The notes below the pieces were generated by a model that saw nothing but the letters and a program-made list of their open reading frames with translations, searched no databases and was not told where the DNA came from. From DAIDKA01 sp036521075 (lineage in GTDB: Bacteria > Pseudomonadota > Gammaproteobacteria > Steroidobacterales > Steroidobacteraceae): a DNA stretch of 64,000 bases. Positions 15,388 through 22,802 of this stretch are shown piece after piece (position 1 is the first letter of the stretch; each line of letters begins with the position of its first letter). The position numbers were made by a program, and so were the translations under genes. Where the stretch lies: contig DATDIL010000187.1 in assembly GCA_036521075.1 (NCBI GenBank), positions 106,220 to 170,219 on the forward strand, written 5' to 3'.

Positions 15388-16416
15388 CTACTCGGCCTCG
15401 GCCCGAATCGGCCGCCGCATCAGCGTGCGCACCACTTCATCGGCGGGCAGGCCTTCGTACAGCACGCGGTACACACCCTCGCACAGGGGCATGTCCACCT
15501 GCTCGCGTTGCGCGACGGCCCGCACCGCCCGCGCGGCGTGCACGCCCTCGACGACCTGACCGATCTGGGTGCGCGCCTGATCGATGTTGCGGCCCTGCGC
15601 CAGCAGCAGGCCGAAGCGCCGGTTGCGACTTTGATCATCGGTGCAGCTCAAGACCAGGTCACCGAGACCAGCCAGGCCCATGAATGTCTCGCGGCTGGCG
15701 CCCAGCGCCACGCCCAGGCGCACCATCTCGGTCAGGCCGCGCGTGATGAGCGCGATGCGCGTATTCGCGCCAAACCCGAGACCATCGGACAGCCCCGCGG
15801 CGAGCGCGAGCACGTTCTTCACGGCACCGCCGACTTCGACACCCACGATGTCGGTCGAGGTGTAGGCACGAAAGTGGGTGGAAGACAGATCCTGTGCCAG
15901 GGCGGCGGCGAAGCCGGCATCGGACGAGGCGACCGTCATCGCCGTGGGCAGTCCGGCACCGACTTCGGATGCGAAGGTAGGGCCGGACAGCACTGCGAAC
16001 GCGCGGCCCGTGCCCAGGGTGGCCCGCGCCACCTGGTGCGGCAGCAGGCCGCTTTGCGCCTCAAAGCCCTTGGTGGCCCAGGCGAGCCGCATCTGCGGAC
16101 TGAGCAAAGGCCGGATCTGCCCGAGCATGGCGCGGAAGGAATCACTGGGGACCACGACCAGCACATCGAGGGCCCCGGCCAGCTGCGCGGCGAGATCCGT
16201 CCCGACGCTGAGCGAGTCGGGAAAATCGCCCGTTGGCAGGTAGCGTCGATTGGCGCGCTCCCGGACCATCTTGGCCACCTGTTCGCGGTCGCGACCCCAC
16301 AGCCGCGTCGCCTTGCCGCTGCGCGCAAACTGGATGGCAAGCGCGGTGCCCCACGACCCCGCGCCGAGCACCGCAATGGGTGACCCGGTCGGCGGCAAAC
16401 CCGCTTCGACCCCCAT
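15388..16416 (-). CDS. gpsA: NAD(P)-dependent glycerol-3-phosphate dehydrogenase
   Basis: The 342-residue enzyme reduces dihydroxyacetone phosphate to sn-glycerol-3-phosphate for phospholipid synthesis. VLGAGSWGTALA is the nucleotide-binding loop; VVPSDSFRAML, ATKGF and the GGAVKNVLALAAG segment (catalytic lysine) are characteristic. Start 16416 is chosen because it lies 4 bp after the secB stop; the longer frame would run into secB. It is the last gene of the rhodanese-grxC-secB-gpsA cluster. Confidence 0.95.
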   Translation of the reverse strand: MGVEAGLPPTGSPIAVLGAGSWGTALAIQFARSGKATRLWGRDREQVAKMVRERANRRYLPTGDFPDSLSVGTDLAAQLAGALDVLVVVPSDSFRAMLGQIRPLLSPQMRLAWATKGFEAQSGLLPHQVARATLGTGRAFAVLSGPTFASEVGAGLPTAMTVASSDAGFAAALAQDLSSTHFRAYTSTDIVGVEVGGAVKNVLALAAGLSDGLGFGANTRIALITRGLTEMVRLGVALGASRETFMGLAGLGDLVLSCTDDQSRNRRFGLLLAQGRNIDQARTQIGQVVEGVHAARAVRAVAQREQVDMPLCEGVYRVLYEGLPADEVVRTLMRRPIRAEAE

Positions 16417-16420
16417 CGGA

Positions 16421-16921
16421 CTAGTTCTTTGTCGCGGACGTCTGGTTGCTGGCATCGAGCAGTGCGCGCTCGTACAGCGCATCGAAGTTCACCGGCGGCA
16501 GCAGGAACTGCGGGAAGCCGCCCTGGGTCACCAGATTCGAGACCGCGGCGCGGGCAAACGGAAATAGCACGTTCGGGCAGATGGTGCCGATGGCGCGGCG
16601 CGCATCGTCATCGGAAAGATTGCGCATCACGAAGGCGCCGGCCTGTTTGACCTCGACCAGGAACATGGTCGATTCGCCGTGCTTCGCGGAGACGGTCACG
16701 GTCAGCACGATTTCGCGCAGTTCCGGCGAGAGGATACTGACGCCGGTATGCAGATCGAGGTTGATCTGCGGGTTCCACTGGCCATCGACGCGCGGGCCGT
16801 TCGGCGCCTCGTACGAACAGTCCTTCAGGTACACGGCCTGCAGGGCCAGCTGGCTGCCCGTGGCGTTCGGATCACCCAGCATCGGGGCTGCGGGCGCGGC
16901 GCCGTCATTGTTGTCGGTCAT
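16421..16921 (-). CDS. secB: Protein-export chaperone SecB
   Basis: The 166-residue protein has the SecB core: LQAVYLKDCSYEAPNGPR (first strands), FLVEVKQAGAF, and the hallmark CPNVLFPFAR loop before the C-terminal helices. SecB is a cytosolic tetramer that holds preproteins unfolded and delivers them to SecA. A non-conserved N-terminal tail (about 20 residues) is slightly long. Its ATG overlaps the grxC stop. Confidence 0.95.
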   Translation of the reverse strand: MTDNNDGAAPAAPMLGDPNATGSQLALQAVYLKDCSYEAPNGPRVDGQWNPQINLDLHTGVSILSPELREIVLTVTVSAKHGESTMFLVEVKQAGAFVMRNLSDDDARRAIGTICPNVLFPFARAAVSNLVTQGGFPQFLLPPVNFDALYERALLDASNQTSATKN

Positions 16922-17184
16922 TCATGCATCTCCTGTAATAGCGGATCCAGCCCACCGGCAAGATCGAGCGCGATCAGATCATCGCAGCCGCCGATATGGG
17001 TCTGGTTGATGAAAATCTGTGGCACGGAACTGCGTCCGCTGCGCGCGACCATCTGCCGGTGGGCCTCCGGACGGGCCTCGACATCGATTTCCTCGAGCTC
17101 GACGCCCTTGGATGCGAGCAGCTGGCGGGCCCGCGTGCAGTAGGGGCACCAGCTGGTTGCGTAGAACTCGATTTTCGCCGCCAT
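16918..17184 (-). CDS. grxC: Glutaredoxin 3
   Basis: The 88-residue protein has the dithiol active site C-P-Y-C (about residues 13-16), the cis-proline segment SSVPQIFIN and the glutathione-binding GGCDDL. It reduces disulfides and glutathione mixed disulfides. It sits between the rhodanese and secB genes with overlapping ends, as in other gammaproteobacteria. Confidence 0.94.
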   Translation of the reverse strand: MAAKIEFYATSWCPYCTRARQLLASKGVELEEIDVEARPEAHRQMVARSGRSSVPQIFINQTHIGGCDDLIALDLAGGLDPLLQEMHE

Positions 17185-17606
17185 CAGCCCTTGGCCAGGG
17201 GGAGATTTTCGGCGCGCCAGGTGGCCAGCCCACCGCGTAGACAGAAGGTCTGGGTAAACCCCTGCGAGGCGAGCTTGCGCGCGACCAGCGGCCCTTGGGT
17301 CTCATCGGCGCCATAGACGATGACCGGCTTCTCGCGATGTTTCTTGAGGGTGTCACCGGCCTTGGGCAGCTGGTCAAAAGGCAGTTGCCGGGCGCCATTG
17401 ATATGCCCGGCGGCGAACTCATCGAGGCTGCGGATGTCCAGCACCAAGGCCCCCTGGTTCATCAGCCGGATCAGCTCCTGCGGGGAAATCGCGCTCATGC
17501 CCTGTTTGCGCAGGTAGTACTCGTAGGCAAAGACCATCAGCGCGGCGACCGCGGCGGCGGCGGCCAGCAAGGGATGATGCCCAATGTATTCGATCAGCCT
17601 GTCCAT
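17184..17606 (-). CDS. Membrane-anchored rhodanese-like protein lacking the catalytic cysteine
   Basis: The 140-residue product has one N-terminal membrane span (about 11-31) and a rhodanese domain with the LDIRSLDEFAAGHINGA start. The active-site loop reads VYGADETQG, with Gly99 where active enzymes carry cysteine, so sulfur transfer is unlikely. It occupies the position of E. coli yibN upstream of grxC-secB. A scaffolding or binding role is more probable. Start 17606 gives a sensible anchor; it is divergent from envC with a 52-bp gap. Confidence 0.8.
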   Translation of the reverse strand: MDRLIEYIGHHPLLAAAAAVAALMVFAYEYYLRKQGMSAISPQELIRLMNQGALVLDIRSLDEFAAGHINGARQLPFDQLPKAGDTLKKHREKPVIVYGADETQGPLVARKLASQGFTQTFCLRGGLATWRAENLPLAKG

Positions 17607-17658
17607 CCAGCACGTCCCAGAGGCACACCCGCAAAAAAGGGCGCGTAGTATAACGAGC

Positions 17659-18828
17659 ATGGGTCAATCGCGTCGCATTGTGCTGCGGGTCGGCGTCGCG
17701 GCTGCCGCAGCCGGACTGCTGGCGGCCGGCGCCGCCCCCAATCGGCAGGCACAGACACAAGCGCAGCTGCAGGCATTGAAGGCCCAGATCGCGGCCATCC
17801 GCGACAAGGTCAGCCAGGATGCGGTGGAATCGGATCGCGGCGCTGCGGCCCTGCAGGCTGCCGAGGTGTTGGTGGCCGCGGGACGCGCGAAACTGGCGGA
17901 TCTGCGCCACGAGCGCGCCGAGCGCACCGCCGATCGCGCCAGCGTCGCCGCCGAGCAGCGCAGCCGCGCCGTGGCCGTGGCCGACCTGCGTGCGGGGCTG
18001 GCGCAGCAGATGCGCGCGGCCTACATGATCGGGCACCAGGCGCCCCTGAAACTGCTGCTCAATCAGCAAGACCCCGCCAGGGCGAGCCGGATGTTCGTGT
18101 ACTACAGTTATATGGGTCGCGCCCGCGCCGGGGTCATTGCGGGGATCGACACCGATATCCACAAGCTGGCCGATCTCGACGCACAGCTGGCGGCGGACGA
18201 ACGGCGGCTGGATGCGCTGCAGAGCGCCACCACCGATGAGGTCGCGCAGCTGGAGGCGGCGCGTGCGCAGCGCGATGCGGCCCTCGTGGCCATCAAGGCT
18301 GACTCCCGCAACAGCGCCCGGATGCTGCAGCGACTGCAGGGTCAACAGGCGGCATTGACCGCACTGTTGGCCGACCTGAAGCGCGCGCTACAGCCTTTTC
18401 CCAGTGATCTGAGCGGTGCCTTCGGCTCCCGGCGCGGTCGTCTGGCGTGGCCCGTGGGGGGACACCTCGCGGCTCGCTTCGGGCAGGTGCGCGCCGGCGG
18501 CCTGAAGTGGGACGGGATGCTGATAGACACCGAGCGCGGCGCCGACGTGCGGGCGGTATATCGCGGCCGCGTCATTTATGCCGACTGGCTGCCGGGCTTG
18601 GGGCTGCTCACCATCGTGGATCACGGCGATGGCTATCTCAGTCTCTACGGTCACAACGACCGGCTCTACAAGGCCGTCGGCGACACCGTGGCGGCAGGTG
18701 AGGTGATCGCGGCCAGCGGCGATAGTGGCGGCAGCAGCCGGCCGCAGCTGTATTTCGAGATTCGCAAAGGCAGCCGCCCGGTCGACCCGGGCCCGTGGTT
18801 TCGCCAGCCCGCCCCGGTTAACAATTAG
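17659..18828 (+). CDS. envC: Murein hydrolase activator EnvC-like protein
   Basis: The 389-residue exported protein has an N-terminal signal or anchor, a long coiled coil (about residues 30-250) and a C-terminal LytM domain. As in EnvC, the LytM zinc site is degenerate: the usual first His motif reads LKWDGMLID, and the second reads LYGHNDRL. The domain thus activates amidases during septum splitting rather than cutting peptidoglycan itself. The SLYGHND and RPQLYFEIRKG segments match EnvC. A GAG motif precedes ATG 17659. Confidence 0.87.
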   Translation: MGQSRRIVLRVGVAAAAAGLLAAGAAPNRQAQTQAQLQALKAQIAAIRDKVSQDAVESDRGAAALQAAEVLVAAGRAKLADLRHERAERTADRASVAAEQRSRAVAVADLRAGLAQQMRAAYMIGHQAPLKLLLNQQDPARASRMFVYYSYMGRARAGVIAGIDTDIHKLADLDAQLAADERRLDALQSATTDEVAQLEAARAQRDAALVAIKADSRNSARMLQRLQGQQAALTALLADLKRALQPFPSDLSGAFGSRRGRLAWPVGGHLAARFGQVRAGGLKWDGMLIDTERGADVRAVYRGRVIYADWLPGLGLLTIVDHGDGYLSLYGHNDRLYKAVGDTVAAGEVIAASGDSGGSSRPQLYFEIRKGSRPVDPGPWFRQPAPVNN

Positions 18829-18831
18829 AGA

Positions 18832-18848
18832 ATGTTGCAATGCAACAT
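18832..18848. promoter_or_regulatory. Perfect 17-bp palindrome overlapping a -10 element
   Basis: ATGTTGCA, one central A, and TGCAACAT form an 8-1-8 perfect inverted repeat just after envC. It overlaps by one base a TATACT at 18848-18853 that could be the -10 element of the EAL gene. A dimeric repressor site is plausible. No clear -35 is seen, and a short RNA hairpin is the alternative reading. Confidence 0.5.
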
Positions 18849-18913
18849 ATACTTGGCATTAAGCATTGCGCAATTCGCCAACTGGCGCATGGATCGCAGC
18901 CAACGCATTTGCG

Positions 18914-21184
18914 ATGTTTGAGGCTATGACCGGACCGGTATCAAGAGACGCGGGTAACGAAGGGTGGGGCTGGCTCGAACCATTCTCACAACTGTTCCGC
19001 GCCATGATGCCGCGCGCTGCGACCATCGCGGTGTACAACGCCGCCGGCCGCATGCGCTGGTCGAACGACTCGACCATGGGACCGGACTTGACGAGCCGGG
19101 TGGATGCCATGCTGCCGGTGGCGCACGACCGCAGTTCCGGTGACGGCACACTCGAACTGCTGGGCGAGCAGCCGGCGTATCTGTTCTGGATTCGCGCCGA
19201 CAGCGGCGCGTTGCTGGCCGTGGTCGCCGTACTGACCCGACCGGCCCCGAACGAAACCGAGCCGCGCGGTTTCTCCTTCACCCATTCGTTGCTGCGTCCG
19301 GCCCTGGAGTGCCTGCGGCGCGAACTGCTGGCGATGCACACCATTGAACAGCTCAAGGCATCGATCGGCGAACTCGACGAGGATCTGGACCTGCTGCTGG
19401 CGGACGCCGCCGATGCCAATACGGCTGCGGACGGCGCCGATGAACTGAAGAACCTGCTGCAGCGTATGGTCGGTCACCTCAAATGCACGGTGGCGGCGCT
19501 GATCGTTCCGGAGAAGGGCATCGCGCTGGTGCGCGGCGCCACCGACTCCAAAGCCGATGGCCAGCTCATCGCGCGCGCCCACCGCCAGCTGCTGCAGATC
19601 GCCACTGCCAACCCGCATCCGGTCATTCTCAATGACACGCAGGGCGGACCGCTGGCCAATGTGATTTCCTGCCGCGCGCTGGTGTGTCCGGTACGCAGCG
19701 GCGGCGGCCGCGGCATGGGCCTGCTGGCCTTGCTGCGCGATCCGCTGGCCCACGAGTTCACGGCGCGCGACGGCCGGGTGGCCGAAATCCTCGCGCGCCG
19801 CGCGGCGGCCGTGGTGGCGGGTCACTACGATGCGCTGAGCGGGCTGTATACGCGCAGCGCATTCGAACAGCGCGTCCGTTCGATCGTGGCCGAGCGCACC
19901 ATCAACGGCACGCCGTGGAGCGCGCTGTACGTGAACTGCGATCGCATGCATGTCATCAATGACAACCACGGCATGCATGTCGGTGATACCGTCATCGGGC
20001 AGCTCGGCGAACTGATACGCGGCCGTCTGCCGCCCGGCGCGCTCGCCGCGCGTATCTCCGGCGACCGCTTCACGGTGCTGCTGCCCACCGAAGTCGATGA
20101 CGCCGGCCGCTTCGCGGAATCACTGCGCGTGGGCGCGGAGATGCTCAGCGCGCTGCATGCGGGGCAGGACATCAGCATTACGATCAGCATTGGCGTCGCG
20201 CCGTTGGAAAACGGCCGCGGCGGGGAGCTCGCGCATTCGCTTGCGGCCGCGGAAACCGCCTGCAAGGCCGCCAAGGATCGCGGCCGCAACCGGGTCGCCA
20301 CTTTCCAGGTCGCCGACCAGAGCATTATCCGCAGGTTCTCCGACATCGACGTGGTGACGCGGGTGCGCGAGGCGCTCACGCACAACCGCATGCACCTGGT
20401 AGCCCAGGCCGTGACCCCCTTCAAGGAATCGGCGCAGCGGCCCCCCCATTTCGAGTTGCTGCTGCGCATGATCGGAAACGATGGTGCAACGCTGGGCCCG
20501 GACACGTTTCTGTCGGCGGCGGTTCGCTACCAGATGATGTCCGACATCGACCGCTGGGTCGTCAAGCGCGCGATCCAGCTGCTCAAACCCTATGCGGACG
20601 CACTGCAATCCCGCCCGTGTGTCTTCTCCATCAACTTCTCCGGCCAGTCGCTCGGCGATGATGAGTTTCCGGACTTTCTCTTCGAGAGCGTGCAAAAGAG
20701 CGGCATCAATCCCAAGGTCTTTTGCTTTGAACTCACCGAAAACGCGACCATCCTCAACCTGGCGCGCGCCGAAGTCGTGATGCGTCGTCTGCGGCGGATG
20801 GGCTGCGAGGTGGCGTTGGATGACTTCGGAACGGGTCTGTGTTCCCTGTCCTATCTGCGTCAGCTTCCCGTTACGATGCTGAAGATCGATGGCAGCTTCG
20901 TGCGCGATGTCCTGCGCGATCCCCGTGCCGACAGCATGGTTGAGGTCATCGCCCAACTGGCGCGTACCATGTCACTGGACACCGTCGCTGAGTATGTGGA
21001 AACGGATGAGATCCGCGAGCGGATCGCGCAGCACGGCGTCGACTATGCGCAAGGCTATGCGGTCGGGCGCGCGGAATCCTTCGAGGAACTCCTCAAGCGC
21101 CTGCCCGAGCTCAATGGTGGGGTACGGGCGCTGAGCGCGATGCCCGATGAATTGTCCGCCGTGCAGGCGGTCGGTGGCGGCTGA
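18914..21184 (+). CDS. Cyclic di-GMP signalling protein with degenerate GGDEF and intact EAL domain
   Basis: The roughly 756-residue cytosolic protein has a GAF-like middle section, a GGDEF-fold domain and a C-terminal EAL domain. The GGDEF loop reads RISGDRFTVLLP, so cyclase activity is unlikely. The EAL domain keeps its key residues: FELLLR at the EAL position, NFSGQSL, ELTENA, DDFGTG, LKIDGSF and a final E in AEYVETDE. Phosphodiesterase activity is therefore likely, perhaps GTP-modulated by the degenerate domain. ATG 18914 is preferred over TTG 18866; ATG 18926, with GAGG close by, is possible. Confidence 0.82.
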   Translation: MFEAMTGPVSRDAGNEGWGWLEPFSQLFRAMMPRAATIAVYNAAGRMRWSNDSTMGPDLTSRVDAMLPVAHDRSSGDGTLELLGEQPAYLFWIRADSGALLAVVAVLTRPAPNETEPRGFSFTHSLLRPALECLRRELLAMHTIEQLKASIGELDEDLDLLLADAADANTAADGADELKNLLQRMVGHLKCTVAALIVPEKGIALVRGATDSKADGQLIARAHRQLLQIATANPHPVILNDTQGGPLANVISCRALVCPVRSGGGRGMGLLALLRDPLAHEFTARDGRVAEILARRAAAVVAGHYDALSGLYTRSAFEQRVRSIVAERTINGTPWSALYVNCDRMHVINDNHGMHVGDTVIGQLGELIRGRLPPGALAARISGDRFTVLLPTEVDDAGRFAESLRVGAEMLSALHAGQDISITISIGVAPLENGRGGELAHSLAAAETACKAAKDRGRNRVATFQVADQSIIRRFSDIDVVTRVREALTHNRMHLVAQAVTPFKESAQRPPHFELLLRMIGNDGATLGPDTFLSAAVRYQMMSDIDRWVVKRAIQLLKPYADALQSRPCVFSINFSGQSLGDDEFPDFLFESVQKSGINPKVFCFELTENATILNLARAEVVMRRLRRMGCEVALDDFGTGLCSLSYLRQLPVTMLKIDGSFVRDVLRDPRADSMVEVIAQLARTMSLDTVAEYVETDEIRERIAQHGVDYAQGYAVGRAESFEELLKRLPELNGGVRALSAMPDELSAVQAVGGG

Positions 21185-21187
21185 GCC

Positions 21188-21853
21188 TTGGGCACCCTGC
21201 ACTTCCTGATCGATACCTTTCTGCACCTCGACAGGCATCTGGGCGCCGTGATTGCGCTGTATCACACCTGGATATACGGCATCGTGTTCGCGATCATCTT
21301 TGCCGAAACGGGACTGGTGGTGGTCCCGGTGCTGCCGGGCGATTCCCTGCTTTTCACCATCGGCGCACTGGCCGCGACGGATACCACGGGAACGTTGCGC
21401 GCACCGCTGATGTGGGTACTGGTGTGCGTGGCCGCAATTCTTGGCAACACCTGCAACTACGCGATCGGCCGCGCCATCGGTCCGCGGGCGTTTTCGGGCC
21501 GTATCCGCTGGTTGAAGCCCGAACATCTGCGCCGTACCGAGGCTTTCTTTGCCCGTCACGGTGCGCTGACCATCCTGCTGTCGCGCTTCCTGCCGTTCTT
21601 GCGCACGTTCGCGCCCTTCGTGGCCGGCATCGGCCGCATGCGCTACATGCGTTTTCAGCAGCTGAACATCGCCGGCGGCACCGTCTGGGCCACGCTGTTC
21701 ATCTGGGGAGGGTACCTGTTCGGCAACATCCCGCTGGTGAAGAACAATTTCGGGCTGGTCACCTTGGCCATCATCGGGGTGTCACTGGTGCCGATGGTGT
21801 GGAAGCTCGTCAACGATCGTATCGTCATTGCCCGGGGCGCGGCTCCGCGTTGA
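21188..21853 (+). CDS. DedA-family (VTT domain) membrane protein
   Basis: The 221-residue protein has about five membrane-associated segments and the DedA signatures FAETGLVVVPVLPGDSLLF and FARHGALTILLSRFLPFLRTFAPFVAG. The essential acidic residue and arginines of this family are visible. DedA proteins are linked to undecaprenyl-phosphate or lipid flipping and to membrane potential. Translation seems to start at TTG 21188, 3 bp after the EAL gene stop. Its 3' end overlaps the convergent response-regulator gene by 29 bp. Confidence 0.88.
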   Translation: MGTLHFLIDTFLHLDRHLGAVIALYHTWIYGIVFAIIFAETGLVVVPVLPGDSLLFTIGALAATDTTGTLRAPLMWVLVCVAAILGNTCNYAIGRAIGPRAFSGRIRWLKPEHLRRTEAFFARHGALTILLSRFLPFLRTFAPFVAGIGRMRYMRFQQLNIAGGTVWATLFIWGGYLFGNIPLVKNNFGLVTLAIIGVSLVPMVWKLVNDRIVIARGAAPR

Positions 21854-22802
21854 GCGGATCGGCCACCGTCACCCGATTGCGCCCTTCGCGCTTGCTGCGA
21901 TAGAGCGCGGCATCGGCCTGGCGCAGCAGGGCCTCGGCCGCCGCCCCGTTCGCTCCGGCGCCTGAATCCAATGCCGCTACCCCGAAACTTGCCGTGAATT
22001 TCAACTCACCGGCGTCGGTCGCAAGCGCACCGTGCTCGCAGAGCGTGCGGATTTCCTCGGCCACCTGCACGGCCGCGGCCAGATCCGTGTCCGGCAGCAC
22101 CACCACAAACTCCTCCCCGCCGAAGCGCGCCACCCAGTCCACGTTCTCGCGGATCACCCCGCGCGCGAGAGCGACAAAACGCCGCAGCACCTGATCGCCC
22201 ACCTGGTGACCGTACCGGTCGTTGATCGACTTGAAGAAATCCAGATCCGCGAGGATCGCCGAAAGTGCCTGTGGCAGCCGTCGCGCCTGCTCGACCTCGT
22301 GCATGAGCTGTTCGTTGAGGTAACGCCGGTTATAGGTGTCTACCAATGGATCGGTGATGGACAGGCGCTGAATCTGTGCGTTGGCGTCGCGCAGCGATTG
22401 TTCGAGCTGCACGATGCGTCGGCCCGCCGCCAGGCGGGCCAGCAGCTCCGCCTCATCGGCGGGCTTGCGCACGTAGTCGTCGGCCCCCGCATCGAGGCCG
22501 ATCACGACGCTGCGCGTGGATATCTGGCCGGTGAGCAGCAGGATGTACAGATAGCCGGGCAGGCGGGTCGCGCGGACCTTGCGGCACAGCGTGGGACCAT
22601 CCATGCCGGGCATTTCCCAATCGGTGACCAGCAACTGAAAACGCCCGGTGGCGAGTTTCTCGAGGGCCGTGGCGCCGTCACTGGCGGTCTCGACTTCGTA
22701 CCCGCCCCGCCGCAGCATGCGCTGGGTCAGCAGCAACTGCGTCGGCTCATCCTCCACCAGCAGCAAACGCAACGGCGTCGGGGTGCTGGCGACCCGGTTC
22801 AC
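21825..22802 (-). CDS. Response regulator with GGDEF output (diguanylate cyclase)
   Basis: The 325-residue protein has a receiver domain (about residues 10-125; phosphoacceptor Asp in LLVTDWEMPGMDGP) and a GGDEF domain with intact GGEEF (ARFGGEEFVVVLP). It should make c-di-GMP when phosphorylated, like PleD/WspR-type proteins. The start is GTG at 22802, overlapping the TGA of the hybrid kinase (GTGA). That coupling strongly suggests the kinase's Hpt domain feeds this regulator. Confidence 0.88.
   Translation of the reverse strand: MNRVASTPTPLRLLLVEDEPTQLLLTQRMLRRGGYEVETASDGATALEKLATGRFQLLVTDWEMPGMDGPTLCRKVRATRLPGYLYILLLTGQISTRSVVIGLDAGADDYVRKPADEAELLARLAAGRRIVQLEQSLRDANAQIQRLSITDPLVDTYNRRYLNEQLMHEVEQARRLPQALSAILADLDFFKSINDRYGHQVGDQVLRRFVALARGVIRENVDWVARFGGEEFVVVLPDTDLAAAVQVAEEIRTLCEHGALATDAGELKFTASFGVAALDSGAGANGAAAEALLRQADAALYRSKREGRNRVTVADPLNAEPRPGQ

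Noticed and set aside
15115..16383. 422-residue plus-strand frame over trmL and gpsA
   Set aside because: A His/Arg/Gly-rich shadow; gpsA on the other strand is unmistakable.
17659..18828. EnvC-like protein as an active M23 endopeptidase
   Set aside because: The zinc ligands are replaced, as is normal for EnvC-type amidase activators.
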